DNA of 14,099 bases. It comes from JBFJVD01 sp041624375. Lineage in GTDB: Bacteria; Chloroflexota; Anaerolineae; Anaerolineales; E44-bin32. The notes beneath the pieces were generated by a model. It made no database searches, was not told the origin of the DNA, and saw only the letters and a list, made by a program, of their open reading frames with translations. Positions within the stretch are counted from its first letter, which is position 1. The number at the start of each line of letters is the position of its first letter. The position numbers and the translations under genes are program-made. The stretch lies in contig JBFJVD010000043.1 of NCBI GenBank assembly GCA_041624375.1, positions 1 to 14,099 on the forward strand. Reading direction: 5' to 3'. Shown here in pieces: positions 1 to 7,779 of the stretch.

Positions 1-1
1 C

Positions 2-235
2 CCGGAACTGGTCGCCGACCTTGAGCGTCACATTCCCTTTTATCGGGCGCGGTTGCTGGTGAAGCCGGGGATCACCGGCTGGGCTCAGGTGAACTATCAC
101 AAAGGCGCATCGATCGAGGGATCGGCTGAAAAGCTGGAATACGATCTCTACTACATCAAGCACCGCAACATCATGCTGGATCTGTGGGTGTTGATCCGAA
201 CCTTCGGCCAGGTGCTTGGGTTCCGGGGGGTGTGA
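2..235 (+). CDS. Polyprenyl-phosphate sugar-1-phosphate transferase, C-terminal part (start outside window)
   Basis: Seen: the open frame runs in from the left edge, so only the last 77 codons are visible. They contain the conserved end of the bacterial sugar transferase family (WcaJ/WbaP/PglC-like, Pfam Bac_transf): KPGITGWAQVNY, then EKLEYDLYYIKH and the hydrophobic LDLWVLIRT stretch just before the stop. Family knowledge: these membrane enzymes start capsule, exopolysaccharide or O-antigen repeat units by moving a sugar-1-phosphate from an NDP-sugar to undecaprenyl phosphate on the cytoplasmic face. The stop at 233-235 is followed within 5 bases by the start of the epimerase gene, so the two are probably co-transcribed. 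The sugar specificity cannot be read from this fragment, and the N-terminal membrane and catalytic parts lie outside the window. Confidence 0.9.
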   Translation, partial: PELVADLERHIPFYRARLLVKPGITGWAQVNYHKGASIEGSAEKLEYDLYYIKHRNIMLDLWVLIRTFGQVLGFRGV

Positions 236-239
236 GGCC

Positions 240-1169
240 TTGCAGGTTCTGGTCACAGGCGGAGCTGGCTTTATCGGTTCGCATCTCGTTCACGAACTGC
301 TGGCGCAAGGCCATCAGGTCAGCGTCCTCGACGACTTCTCTTCCGGCAACCGGACGAACCTGGACGTGCGGTCGATCCGGCTCATCGAGGGCGATGTCCG
401 GAACGCTGATCTTGTCAGAAAGGCAGCGGAGGGAGCGGAGGTCGTCTTCCACCTGGCAGCGATGGTCTCGGTGCCGGCGTCGGTTGAGGATCCGGTCCAC
501 TGCTACGAAGTCAATGTCCTCGGTTCGCTGAATACGCTCTGGGCGGCCCATCAAGCTGGATGCCGGCGGGTGGTGCTGGCCTCATCGGCGGCGGTCTATG
601 GAGAAGTTGGCCGGAAAGTCAATGAGGCCGAGCCACCGTCGCCACAATCCCCCTACGCCACTTCCAAACTGGCGATGGAGTCAGCCGGCGCGTTGTTCGT
701 CCGAAGCTATGGCCTCCAGACGGTGACTCTGCGGCTGTTCAATGTCTATGGTCCTCGTCAATCGCCTGATTCGCCGTATGCGGCCGTGGTGCCGCGCTTT
801 ATTAAGGCGGTGCTGGCAGGCGCCGAGCCGATCATCTTCGGCTCCGGAGAGCAGCAACGTGACTTTATCTTTGTGGAGGACGCCGTCCGGGCCTTCCTTC
901 TGTCGGCAGAGAGGCCCCATGCCGCCGGCGGGGTGTATAACATCGCTGGTGGTGGCTCGGTCTCGATCTTGCACATGTATCAGGCGCTGCAGGCGATCGT
1001 TCCGTCGGCACCCCAACCGGTGTTCGCCCCGGCGCGTGCCGGAGATATCGATTACTCGGAAGCGGCCATTCAGGCTGCCCAGACAGCGTTGGGATATCGC
1101 CCGATGATCGGACTGGACCAGGGGCTGAGCATAACGGTAGAATGGTTCCGCCAGCGGGAGGTCCATTGA
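240..1169 (+). CDS. NAD-dependent NDP-sugar epimerase/dehydratase (extended SDR)
   Basis: The protein has about 309 residues, normal for extended short-chain dehydrogenases such as UDP-glucose 4-epimerase. Seen: the Rossmann motif GGAGFIG directly after the start, a conserved DDFSSG at the end of strand 2, the ASSAAVYG strand with the catalytic Ser, and the YATSK motif (Tyr139, Lys143). The later LRLFNVYGPRQ and FGSGEQQRDFIFVEDAVRA are typical of the NDP-sugar epimerase/4,6-dehydratase group. I chose TTG at 240 because the SDR fold begins there (QVLVTGG) and a G-rich Shine-Dalgarno-like stretch precedes it. A TTG at 216 would overlap the upstream stop and add a non-conserved leader. The gene sits between a sugar transferase and a CapD-type dehydratase, so the likely substrate is a UDP-hexose for a surface glycan. 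The exact reaction (4-epimerase or other) is not decidable from sequence alone. Confidence 0.88.
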   Translation: MQVLVTGGAGFIGSHLVHELLAQGHQVSVLDDFSSGNRTNLDVRSIRLIEGDVRNADLVRKAAEGAEVVFHLAAMVSVPASVEDPVHCYEVNVLGSLNTLWAAHQAGCRRVVLASSAAVYGEVGRKVNEAEPPSPQSPYATSKLAMESAGALFVRSYGLQTVTLRLFNVYGPRQSPDSPYAAVVPRFIKAVLAGAEPIIFGSGEQQRDFIFVEDAVRAFLLSAERPHAAGGVYNIAGGGSVSILHMYQALQAIVPSAPQPVFAPARAGDIDYSEAAIQAAQTALGYRPMIGLDQGLSITVEWFRQREVH

Positions 1170-1171
1170 AG

Positions 1172-3070
1172 GTGAGAACCCGGCCCATCTTTCAGATCCG
1201 CAACCGGTTTCTACTCGTTGCCGATCTCGTTCTCCTGGTCACTTCGGTCCTGGCTAGCTTCGCCCTGCGCCTGGACCTGGGACCGAATTTCTTCAGCTAC
1301 CTGAATCATGCCTGGCTCATGGTCGGCATCGCGCTGATCGTAAAGCCGGTTGTCTACTACATCTTCGGCCTCTACCGGCGCTATTGGGTCTATGCCAGCG
1401 TCCGCGAGCTGCGAGTTATCGCGGCCGCGACGATCACGGCCTCGATATTCGTAGCGCTCTTCGTCATGCTGCTGCTGCCCTTCACCGGTCTGCGCGGCTT
1501 CCCTCGTTCCGTACTTGGCATCGATTGGCTGCTCTCGCTTTTCAGTGTGGGCGGTTTGCGTCTTACGGTGCGTATCCTGGCCGAAAGCGGTCAGGTGAGC
1601 CAGAAGGCGGATGGCCTGGCGGGCTCTCGGCGGATGGTCGTCGTAGGCGCCGGTGATGCCGGCGCGCTGGTGGTTCGCGAGATGCAGCGCAACCCTCAGC
1701 TGCATATGCACCCGGTCGCTTTTGTAGACGACGATGTCGAGAAGCAGGGCAAGGAGATCCATGGGGTCTTCGTCGCCGGTGGTCTGGAGGACCTGGCGAA
1801 GGTGGTGGACGACAAGCGGGCCCATGAGGTGGTGATTGCCATCCCCACCGCGCCCGGAGCGGTCGTCCGGCTGGTGAGCGAGATCTGCCGCCTCGAAGGC
1901 ATCCCGTTCCGGACGATGCCTGGGATGTATGAACTTATCGGCGGCAATGTCAGCGTGAACCGCCTGCGCGAGGTCGACATCAGTGACTTGCTTCGGCGGG
2001 AACCTGCAGACACCGATGATGAACTGGTTGGGCGCACGCTCACAGGGAAGCGCGTGCTGGTCACCGGTGCGGGTGGGTCGATCGGCCTTGAGCTTTGCCG
2101 GCAGATCGCGCGCTGGCGTCCGGCGCAGCTGATCCTGTTAGGGCACGGAGAGAACAGCATCTTCGATGCCTTGCTCGAACTGAAGGAGGATCACCCCGAT
2201 CTTGCCGTTTTCCCGATCATCGCCGATATCCGGGATGTCGATCGGATCCGGAATATCTTTGAGGATTTTCTGCCGCAGGTGATCTTCCATGCGGCTGCAC
2301 ACAAGCATGTCCCGATGATGGAAGTCAATATCGAGGAGGCGGTGACCAACAACGTGCTCGGGACGCAGAGCGTGGTGGCGGCTGCGCTGGCCGCTGGCAC
2401 CGAGCGGCTGGTGCTGATCTCAACCGACAAGGCGGTTCAGCCGCTGAGCGTGATGGGCGCCACAAAGCGGATGGCGGAGATGATCGTTCGCGACGCAGCC
2501 AACCGCAGCGGCCGGACCTTCGTTTCGGTACGCTTTGGCAATGTTCTCGGCAGCCGGGGCAGCATCGTTCCGCTCTTTAAGCGCCAGATCGCCCAAGGCG
2601 GTCCGGTGACCGTGACCCACCCCGAGATGAAGCGCTTTTTTATGACCATTCCCGAAGCGGTCCATCTGGTCATGCAGGCGGCCTCGATGGGGCAGAACGG
2701 TGAGACGTTCGTCCTGCGAATGGGGGAACAGATTCGAATTTTGGACCTGGCCGAGGACCTGATCCGTCTGTCCGGCCTCGAGCCGCGCCAGGACATCGAT
2801 ATCGTCTTCACCGGCATCCGTCCGGGGGAGAAGCTGAGTGAAGATCTCTTCGAAGAAGGGGTCGATTACCCGCCGACGGCGCATCCGGATGTTCTCCAGG
2901 TTCGGGCGGAGCCGGCGATCAGTGGTCATGACCTCCAGGCTGCGGTGGACGAGCTGGTCCAGCTGGCGCGCGAGGGGGATGAGCAGGCGATTCTGGGCTT
3001 GCTCAGCCAGAGAGTGCCCGGATGTCTCCTGGGCCAGAGCCCGCCACCCGATCTGACGTCGGTCCTCTAA
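1172..3070 (+). CDS. Membrane-bound UDP-sugar 4,6-dehydratase, CapD/WbpM/PglF family
   Basis: About 633 residues, the usual size of the long membrane form. Seen, in order: four hydrophobic segments in the first ~140 residues, a Rossmann-like domain (MVVVGAGDAGALV near residue 155), then the catalytic SDR domain with GAGGSIG near residue 300. The active site reads STDKAV and later MGATK: Thr418, Asp419, Lys420, Met428, Lys432. In this family the usual SDR Tyr is replaced by Met, and the Thr-Asp-Lys set does the catalysis (known for PglF and WbpM). Likely reaction: dehydration of UDP-GlcNAc to the 4-keto-6-deoxy sugar, the first step toward bacillosamine- or QuiNAc/FucNAc-type sugars. I prefer GTG at 1172 because GGAGGT at 1157-1162 lies 9 bases upstream. 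TTG 1166 overlaps the previous stop and ATG 1142 gives a 28-base overlap; both are possible. Same operon as the two genes before it. Confidence 0.9.
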   Translation: MRTRPIFQIRNRFLLVADLVLLVTSVLASFALRLDLGPNFFSYLNHAWLMVGIALIVKPVVYYIFGLYRRYWVYASVRELRVIAAATITASIFVALFVMLLLPFTGLRGFPRSVLGIDWLLSLFSVGGLRLTVRILAESGQVSQKADGLAGSRRMVVVGAGDAGALVVREMQRNPQLHMHPVAFVDDDVEKQGKEIHGVFVAGGLEDLAKVVDDKRAHEVVIAIPTAPGAVVRLVSEICRLEGIPFRTMPGMYELIGGNVSVNRLREVDISDLLRREPADTDDELVGRTLTGKRVLVTGAGGSIGLELCRQIARWRPAQLILLGHGENSIFDALLELKEDHPDLAVFPIIADIRDVDRIRNIFEDFLPQVIFHAAAHKHVPMMEVNIEEAVTNNVLGTQSVVAAALAAGTERLVLISTDKAVQPLSVMGATKRMAEMIVRDAANRSGRTFVSVRFGNVLGSRGSIVPLFKRQIAQGGPVTVTHPEMKRFFMTIPEAVHLVMQAASMGQNGETFVLRMGEQIRILDLAEDLIRLSGLEPRQDIDIVFTGIRPGEKLSEDLFEEGVDYPPTAHPDVLQVRAEPAISGHDLQAAVDELVQLAREGDEQAILGLLSQRVPGCLLGQSPPPDLTSVL

Positions 3071-3148
3071 CCTCCCCGAACTTTGCGTCCGCGTTGAACT
3101 CAGCCGGCGGCCCGCAGCCATACCCATGCACGTGCTAAGCCCCAAGCC

Positions 3149-3889
3149 ATGATCGTTCTCAGCGTCGGCATGCAGAAGGCCGGCAGTGCCTGGTTCTTCA
3201 ACCTCACGAACGACCTGCTGGTCGAGGCCGGTCACGCAGATGCGCGCCGGATCCGCGAGCGCTACGGCCTGGAAGCGATCATGACCCGCGCCAACTGCAA
3301 TATCGATCGACCATCGGCCCTAAAACTGGGGCGCTTGTTCGTGCCGCACCGCCGCGGTGAGACGTTCGTGGTCAAGACTCATGAGGCGCCGACCCTGACC
3401 TCGGACTTCCTTGCCCGCCGCGGAATTTTGCGAGCAACGTACATCTACCGAGATCCGCGCGACGTCGTCGTCTCGCTCTTTGATCACGGCGAGCGCATCC
3501 GCCGGGAAGGGATCGCGTCGAGCACGGGGTTCGATCGATTCACGACCATCGAGCTCACCATTGCCTTTGTGGCCGGGCTGCTCCCCATCTGGGAAGCATG
3601 GACTCGGCCTGGCCGTGCGCTGGTCTTCCGCTATGAGGATTTGCTCGCCAACCCGATCGATGAAATGCAGCGATTGTCCACTCATCTGGGTCTTACGACA
3701 GACGGGGAGACGCTCAAATCCATTGTGCGTCGCTATCAGCCGCAGGCCGAAGGCTCAGGGATCGGCAAACTCCACTTCCACAAGGGACGCGCCGGCCGCT
3801 GGCGCGAGCGGCTGACGCCGGAGCAAATCGAAGCCTGTGAACGCAGCTTTGGGGACGATCTTCCCCGGATGGGGTACGAGCCTGCCTGA
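3149..3889 (+). CDS. PAPS-dependent sulfotransferase domain protein
   Basis: 246 residues, compact for the sulfotransferase family (Pfam Sulfotransfer_1). Seen: an N-terminal strand-loop GMQKAGSAW matching the 5'-phosphosulfate loop of PAPS enzymes (Lys10, Ser13); VVKTHEAP, matching the KTHLP motif that carries the catalytic His; YIYRDPRDVVVSLFDH, the 3'-phosphate-binding strand and helix with Arg and Ser; and a C-terminal GRAGRWRERLTPEQ matching the second PAPS loop (GxxGxW). No signal peptide or membrane helix, so it should act in the cytoplasm. Start: ATG 3149 is the only good start before the PAPS loop, though no clear Shine-Dalgarno precedes it. It follows the dehydratase by 78 bases on the same strand, so sulfation of a glycan or lipid made by this locus is a reasonable inference. 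The acceptor is unknown. The downstream neighbours are convergent. Confidence 0.87.
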   Translation: MIVLSVGMQKAGSAWFFNLTNDLLVEAGHADARRIRERYGLEAIMTRANCNIDRPSALKLGRLFVPHRRGETFVVKTHEAPTLTSDFLARRGILRATYIYRDPRDVVVSLFDHGERIRREGIASSTGFDRFTTIELTIAFVAGLLPIWEAWTRPGRALVFRYEDLLANPIDEMQRLSTHLGLTTDGETLKSIVRRYQPQAEGSGIGKLHFHKGRAGRWRERLTPEQIEACERSFGDDLPRMGYEPA

Positions 3890-3916
3890 ACCCGTCCACT
3901 TGTCATGCTTTGGAAG

Positions 3917-3954
3917 GGTCGAGCAGATGAGACGCGCCGCAGCGGGACTCGACC
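3917..3954. terminator. Possible stem-loop between convergent genes
   Basis: GGTCGAG at 3917-3923 is matched by CTCGACC at 3948-3954, a perfect 7-base inverted repeat around a 24-base GC-rich loop that can pair further inside. It lies in the 87-base gap between the sulfotransferase stop and the convergent M42 peptidase stop, where a two-way terminator would be expected. There is no clear T-tract on either side, so this is a weak call. Confidence 0.3.
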
Positions 3955-3976
3955 GAGATGATTGGCGCCGCGATCC

Positions 3977-4963
3977 TTAGAGCACAATCGGGCGTTCGAG
4001 AATTCTCCGGAGCAGCTTCACCGCCTGCTCCACATCCCTGAGATCGACCATCTCCGAGGGGGTGTGGATGTAGCGGCATGGGATAGAAAGGCAGCCGGCC
4101 GGGACACCGGCCCGAGTCAGCTGGATGGCAGCGGCGTCTGTGGTCCCCCCTTCGAGCACCTCCAGCTGGTAGGGGATTTTCGCCTCTTCAGCCCGGCGGA
4201 CCATGAGGTCGACGATGCGCGGATCGGAGATCATGCGCGCATCTCGCACCTTGATGGCGGGACCCTTCCCCAGATCGACAGCTAACTTCAGACCGTGCGG
4301 TGTGTCCCCGGCGCGGGTGACGTCGACGGCGATGCCGACATCCGGATCAAGCCCATAGGCCGAAGTGGCTGCGCCGCGCAGGCCCACCTCCTCCTGCACG
4401 GTAAAGGCGAACTGCACTTCGTGAGGCGTTTTTTTCAATTGACGCATCGTCTCGATGAGCACGGCCACACCGATTCGATCGTCCATACTTTTGGCGACCA
4501 GACGATGTCCAAGTTGGGTGAAGGGTCGGTCGAAGGCGCCGCTTTCGCCAACGCGCACCGGGCAATCGGCAGCTGAGCTCACGCCGAAATCCAGGTAGAG
4601 CCGGTTGAGGCGAAGCCGGGAGCGATCGGGATCCTCCTCGATCCCGATGATGCCCACTGCGCCGCCGGGAAATCGAACCCGATGTCCAACCAGCGTGCGA
4701 ACATTGAGCCCGCCGAGACCCTGAAAGCGGGCGAAGCCGCGTTCATCGATATGTGAGACGATCACGCCGATCTCATCCAGATGGGCAGCGAGCATCACCT
4801 TCGTCCCCCCGCCCGCGTTGATCACGGCGTGCAGGCCGCCCAGTGGAGAAACCTCAAGCCGGTCGGCCAGGCTCTCGATCTCCGCGCGCACAAGCGCCCT
4901 GACTTCGTCTTCTTGGCCCGGCGGACCGTAGGCTTCAACCAGCTTCCGGATCAGATCTTTCAT
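3977..4963 (-). CDS. M42 family metallo-aminopeptidase (paralogue 3 of 3)
   Basis: 328 residues, slightly short for the M42 (TET/FrvX/glutamyl-aminopeptidase-like) family. Seen: AAHLDEIG (metal His61, Asp63), SMDDRIG (bridging Asp161), TVQEEVGLRGA (catalytic Glu191, metal Glu192), AVDVT (metal Asp214) and IHTPSE (metal His300). All five metal ligands and the catalytic Glu are present, so it should be an active di-metal enzyme. Family knowledge: M42 enzymes are cytoplasmic aminopeptidases that usually form dodecameric tetrahedra and degrade peptides released by larger proteases. Some members were once annotated as endoglucanase M. Start: ATG 4963 has AGGAG 7 bases upstream. It is last in a run of three M42 genes, 55 bases after the previous stop. 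Substrate preference cannot be read from the sequence. Confidence 0.93.
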   Translation of the reverse strand: MKDLIRKLVEAYGPPGQEDEVRALVRAEIESLADRLEVSPLGGLHAVINAGGGTKVMLAAHLDEIGVIVSHIDERGFARFQGLGGLNVRTLVGHRVRFPGGAVGIIGIEEDPDRSRLRLNRLYLDFGVSSAADCPVRVGESGAFDRPFTQLGHRLVAKSMDDRIGVAVLIETMRQLKKTPHEVQFAFTVQEEVGLRGAATSAYGLDPDVGIAVDVTRAGDTPHGLKLAVDLGKGPAIKVRDARMISDPRIVDLMVRRAEEAKIPYQLEVLEGGTTDAAAIQLTRAGVPAGCLSIPCRYIHTPSEMVDLRDVEQAVKLLRRILERPIVL

Positions 4964-5018
4964 GTAGCGCTCCTGTTGGACAATCGCCGTTGGGGGGCAT
5001 TCTCGCGCCCAGGCGGCC

Positions 5019-6107
5019 TCATCGGCTGCGCTTCCATCGACCTGGCAAACGACTCAAACCGGCGTAGACAAGCCGCACCGTGGCTCGCCAATCTGCGAGG
5101 CTAGCGATACTGGCGGGGGAGTGAAGATAGCGGGCAGGCACCGAGATGGAGAGGCTGGGGATCCCTTCGCGGGTCAGGTGAATAGCGCCGGCGTCCGTGC
5201 CGCCGCCGCCCGGCTGGCGGATCTGGTAGCGGATTCGGTGCTCGTCAGCGGTTTCCTCGAAATGCCGGACGAGGCGCGGGTCACTGAGAGTCGAGCCATC
5301 GGAAACATAGAGCGCTGGGCCGGCGTTAAGCCGGGCGTTGTAGCTCGTATTCTCCGAACCATCCCAGCTTGGCAGGTCTCGCGCCGGCGTGCAATCGAGC
5401 GCCAGGGCCAGATCGGGGTCGAGGCTGTAGGCCGCCACTCGCGCGCCACGGAGGCCGACTTCCTCCTGCACGGTGAAGGCTGCCAGGAGCTCGATGCCGG
5501 CCGGTGGATTGAGGACCAGTTCGATCAAGGTGGCCACGCCCAGCCGGTCGTCAAGGGCCTTGGCCCGGATGGTGCGGCCCAGCCGCTCGAAGTGTGTGGC
5601 GAATGTGGCGCGGTCTCCGACCCGGACACGGCTCTGTGCGGCATCCTTGGAACCAGCCCCGATGTCGATACGTATGCTGTCAATGGAGATCGTCCGTCGG
5701 TCTTCGTCGTCTTTGGTCAGATGGACCGGCTTGGCGCCGATCACTCCGGCGACCCGATCGGCGCCGACCCAGATCAGTTTTCCGGGCAGCGTGTCGACGT
5801 CCAGGCCGCCAACGGCCTCTACGCGCAGATACCCGTCGTTGTCAATGGCGGTCACCATCAGGCCCACTTCATCCATGTGCGCGGCGCATAGTACGCGCAG
5901 CCGCGCTCGTCCAGCACCCTTGCGGGTCACCAGCAGGTTGCCCATCGAATCGGTACGCACCGTATCTGCCTGGCCTTCGATGGCCGCCTGCACCAGTTTG
6001 CGCACCGCGCCTTCGTCGCCGGAAACGCCCTGGGCTTCGGTCAGCGAGCGCAGCCGTTCAAGGTGAGCTGCCCGGACGCGCGCAGTTGGAAGGCGAGCTT
6101 CAGCCAT
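5019..6107 (-). CDS. M42 family metallo-aminopeptidase (paralogue 2 of 3)
   Basis: 362 residues, the standard M42 length. Seen: CAAHMDEVG (His77, Asp79), AKALDDRLG (Asp186), TVQEEVGLRGA (Glu215 catalytic, Glu216 metal), ALDCTPA (Asp238) and YLHSPAS (His329). A conserved GGGTDAGAIHL lies before the last ligand. All metal and catalytic positions are kept. The start ATG 6107 lies only 3 bases after the stop of the upstream M42 gene, which implies translational coupling; the Shine-Dalgarno-like GGGA/GAGG bases are inside the end of that gene. Its VQEEVGLRGA core matches paralogue 3 more closely than paralogue 1, so paralogues 2 and 3 look like the nearer pair. Expected role: cytoplasmic peptide turnover, possibly in a mixed oligomer with its neighbours (inference). 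Confidence 0.93.
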   Translation of the reverse strand: MAEARLPTARVRAAHLERLRSLTEAQGVSGDEGAVRKLVQAAIEGQADTVRTDSMGNLLVTRKGAGRARLRVLCAAHMDEVGLMVTAIDNDGYLRVEAVGGLDVDTLPGKLIWVGADRVAGVIGAKPVHLTKDDEDRRTISIDSIRIDIGAGSKDAAQSRVRVGDRATFATHFERLGRTIRAKALDDRLGVATLIELVLNPPAGIELLAAFTVQEEVGLRGARVAAYSLDPDLALALDCTPARDLPSWDGSENTSYNARLNAGPALYVSDGSTLSDPRLVRHFEETADEHRIRYQIRQPGGGGTDAGAIHLTREGIPSLSISVPARYLHSPASIASLADWRATVRLVYAGLSRLPGRWKRSR

Positions 6108-6110
6108 GCC

Positions 6111-7190
6111 TCATTCCCAGGTGATCCGTGTCAGGAAGCCCGGCGCAAGGCCGGCCGCAAACTCGGCCAGCAGCCGTCCGGCGCGGCGGATATCACCGAG
6201 CGAAACCAGTTCGACGGGTGTGTGCATGTAGCGCAGCGGGATGCTGATCAAGCCCGTGGGGATTCCCTCACGGGCGGTCTGCAAGGCGTAGGCATCCGTC
6301 CCGGAATGGCGCGGGGTCACTTCCGTGACCAGCGGAACTTCGACCCGGCTGGCGGCATCGCGGAGCGCGGCGAAGACGGCTGGGTGCAGGTTGGGTCCCA
6401 TCACGTTGGTCAGGCCTTTACCCAGAGCGAAAGTCTTGTGGTCTGGGCTACCGGGGCTGGCTCCGAAGGTCACGTCGACGGCGACGGCCAGGGACGGCTG
6501 GATCTGGAACGCGGAGGTGCGGGCCCCTGCGAAGGTCTCCTCTTCTTGGGTTGTCGCCGCGAAGATCACATCCCACGGATGCTCCCGGCGCTGTAGTTCT
6601 TCAAAACAGAGCGTGAGCGCAGCGACCGAGGCGCGATTGTCGAGGTAGGGCGCTGCGAGCAGGTCATCCGAGAGGCTGACCGGCTCCTGCCCGAACGACA
6701 CCGGGTCGCCCGGACGGACGAGGCGTGCCACCTCGCGCGCCGGAAGACCCAGATCGACCAGCAAGTGGGGCAGCGGCACCGTTCGGTTGCTGCCAGCAGG
6801 AGGTCGCAGGTCGGTCGGCGGCTGGACGACGAGGCCCGGTCGGTCTTCGCGGCCATGGACGATGACTCGGAGACCCGGAAGGACACGCAAATCAACGCCG
6901 CCGACCTCGGTGACCCGTAGCCATCCATCCAGGACATCGCTGACCATCAGGCCAATGGTGTCCATGTGCGCCGCGAGCAGCACGGTGGGACGTGGCTCCT
7001 CCCCGGCGCCGCGTTTGCGCGCGTGAAGGCTGCCGAGGCGGCTGACCTCAATTTCATCGGCCAGTGGACCCCAGCGGTCCTCAAGCCAGCTGCGCACCGG
7101 CGCTTCGAATCCAGAGAGGCCCGGCGCCTTAAGCAGCGATTGCAGGGCGCTTTTCAAGTCGTCGGTCATGGGTGCTTCGGCGGATGTCAA
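6111..7190 (-). CDS. M42 family metallo-aminopeptidase (paralogue 1 of 3, divergent)
   Basis: 359 residues from TTG 7190. Seen: AAHMDTIG (His75, Asp77), PYLDNRAS (Asp184), TTQEEETFAGA (Glu216 catalytic, Glu217 metal), AVDVTFG (Asp239), RHSGTDAYAL, and YMHTPVE (His323). The metal ligands are intact. The flanking motifs, though, differ from the family norm and from both neighbours: LDNR in place of DDRxG, and QEEETFAGA in place of QEEVGLRGA. Different substrate choice is a fair guess. Start: TTG 7190 has GGGAG about 9 bases upstream, while ATG 7169 (MTDDLKSALQ) lacks a Shine-Dalgarno but is where family similarity begins; either is possible. It is 13 bases after the Thr/Pro-tailed gene and 3 bases before paralogue 2, so one transcript is likely. 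Confidence 0.92.
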   Translation of the reverse strand: MTSAEAPMTDDLKSALQSLLKAPGLSGFEAPVRSWLEDRWGPLADEIEVSRLGSLHARKRGAGEEPRPTVLLAAHMDTIGLMVSDVLDGWLRVTEVGGVDLRVLPGLRVIVHGREDRPGLVVQPPTDLRPPAGSNRTVPLPHLLVDLGLPAREVARLVRPGDPVSFGQEPVSLSDDLLAAPYLDNRASVAALTLCFEELQRREHPWDVIFAATTQEEETFAGARTSAFQIQPSLAVAVDVTFGASPGSPDHKTFALGKGLTNVMGPNLHPAVFAALRDAASRVEVPLVTEVTPRHSGTDAYALQTAREGIPTGLISIPLRYMHTPVELVSLGDIRRAGRLLAEFAAGLAPGFLTRITWE

Positions 7191-7203
7191 GGCCGGGCTC
7201 TCC

Positions 7204-7614
7204 CTAGGGCGTCGTGGCGCTCGTCGGTGTGCGCGACGGCGTGCGGCTCGGGGTCGGGGTTTCGGAGGGCGTCGACGTGGGAGTCAGGGTCGGTGTGTCG
7301 GTCGGCTCCGGGGTGTTGGTCGGTGTCGGTGTATGGGTGAGGGTCGGAGTGGCCGAAGGCGGGATGAACGGCGTGGCCGTGATCGTCGGCGTCTCGCTGG
7401 CCGTTGGAGTCGGCGTCGGCGACCCGGGCTCGGAGGTGTTCGTTGCCGTCGGCGATGGGGGTTCTGTTGCGGTGACCGTCGCCGGTTCGTCGGTCGGCGC
7501 GCGGCTGATCACCAGGAGACCGGCGCAGTAGCACGGGAGGGTGGCCAATATGATGCCGATCAGCAAGGCGTATAATCGGCGGCGCGCCAGCAGGGAATCG
7601 GTTGTGGTTGTCAT
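7204..7614 (-). CDS. Small membrane-anchored protein with Thr/Pro-rich tail
   Basis: I do not recognise a functional family. From ATG 7614 the protein has 136 residues: a short basic N-terminus (LLARRRLY), one hydrophobic segment at about residues 14-36 containing LPCYC, then about 100 residues made almost only of Thr, Pro, Ser, Ala and Glu (runs such as TPTPTASETPT). The Cys residues do not fit a lipobox well (Pro or Tyr at -1), so a membrane anchor with the tail outside is more likely than a lipoprotein. Thr/Pro stalks of this kind are common on exported Chloroflexota proteins, usually linked to another domain; here there is no folded domain after it. The in-frame TTG at 7656 would add a 14-residue leader with no clear ribosome site. 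It is the first gene of the probable M42 operon. Confidence 0.65.
   Translation of the reverse strand: MTTTTDSLLARRRLYALLIGIILATLPCYCAGLLVISRAPTDEPATVTATEPPSPTATNTSEPGSPTPTPTASETPTITATPFIPPSATPTLTHTPTPTNTPEPTDTPTLTPTSTPSETPTPSRTPSRTPTSATTP
7207..7506 (-). repeat. Low-complexity Thr/Pro-coding stretch
   Basis: About 300 bases made of degenerate ACN/CCN codon repeats on the coding strand, seen on the plus strand as recurring GTCGGNGT-like units. Units vary in sequence and spacing, so this is coding low complexity and not an exact tandem repeat. Strand composition is strongly skewed, with the plus strand poor in A. Such tracts are prone to slippage and to assembly error. Confidence 0.7.
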
Positions 7615-7709
7615 GGTGGTTGACCGTTGGATGATAACAGCATCGGGGCTGCCCAAGCAAGCGTTTCGCCGCTCGGGTGCGATCCAGCGCCCTGGGAATG
7701 GGCTGCGCG

Positions 7710-7738
7710 TTGCTCCGGGAGTGTCGATCGCGTATAAT
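7710..7738 (+). promoter_or_regulatory. Sigma-70-type promoter for the adenylate cyclase gene
   Basis: TTGCTC at 7710-7715 (-35) and a full-consensus TATAAT at 7733-7738 (-10), separated by exactly 17 bases. Transcription would start near 7745, about 35 bases before the TTG start at 7780. It lies in the divergent gap between the Thr/Pro protein and the cyclase. Confidence 0.7.
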
Positions 7739-7779
7739 CAAGTTTCTGGCCCTCCACCGCCACGCCCGGAGGCGCTCCC

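Noticed and set aside
2420..3235. 271-codon minus-strand ORF
   Set aside because: It is antisense to the catalytic domain of the 4,6-dehydratase, has shadow-like Arg/His-rich composition and no recognisable domain.
5121..5891. 256-codon plus-strand ORF
   Set aside because: It lies antisense inside an M42 peptidase whose active-site motifs are complete; no motif or ribosome site of its own.
7214..7531. Val/Gly-repeat plus-strand ORF, and a possible tandem-repeat or CRISPR-like array
   Set aside because: The Val/Gly pattern is the complement of Thr/Pro codons. Units vary in length and sequence with no fixed spacers, so this is neither a CRISPR nor an exact repeat; the minus strand has a membrane anchor and a sensible protein.
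7634..7660. Possible minus-strand promoter for the Thr/Pro gene (TTGCTT and TGTTAT)
   Set aside because: The spacer is only 15 bases and the -10 matches four of six positions, too weak to list as a feature.
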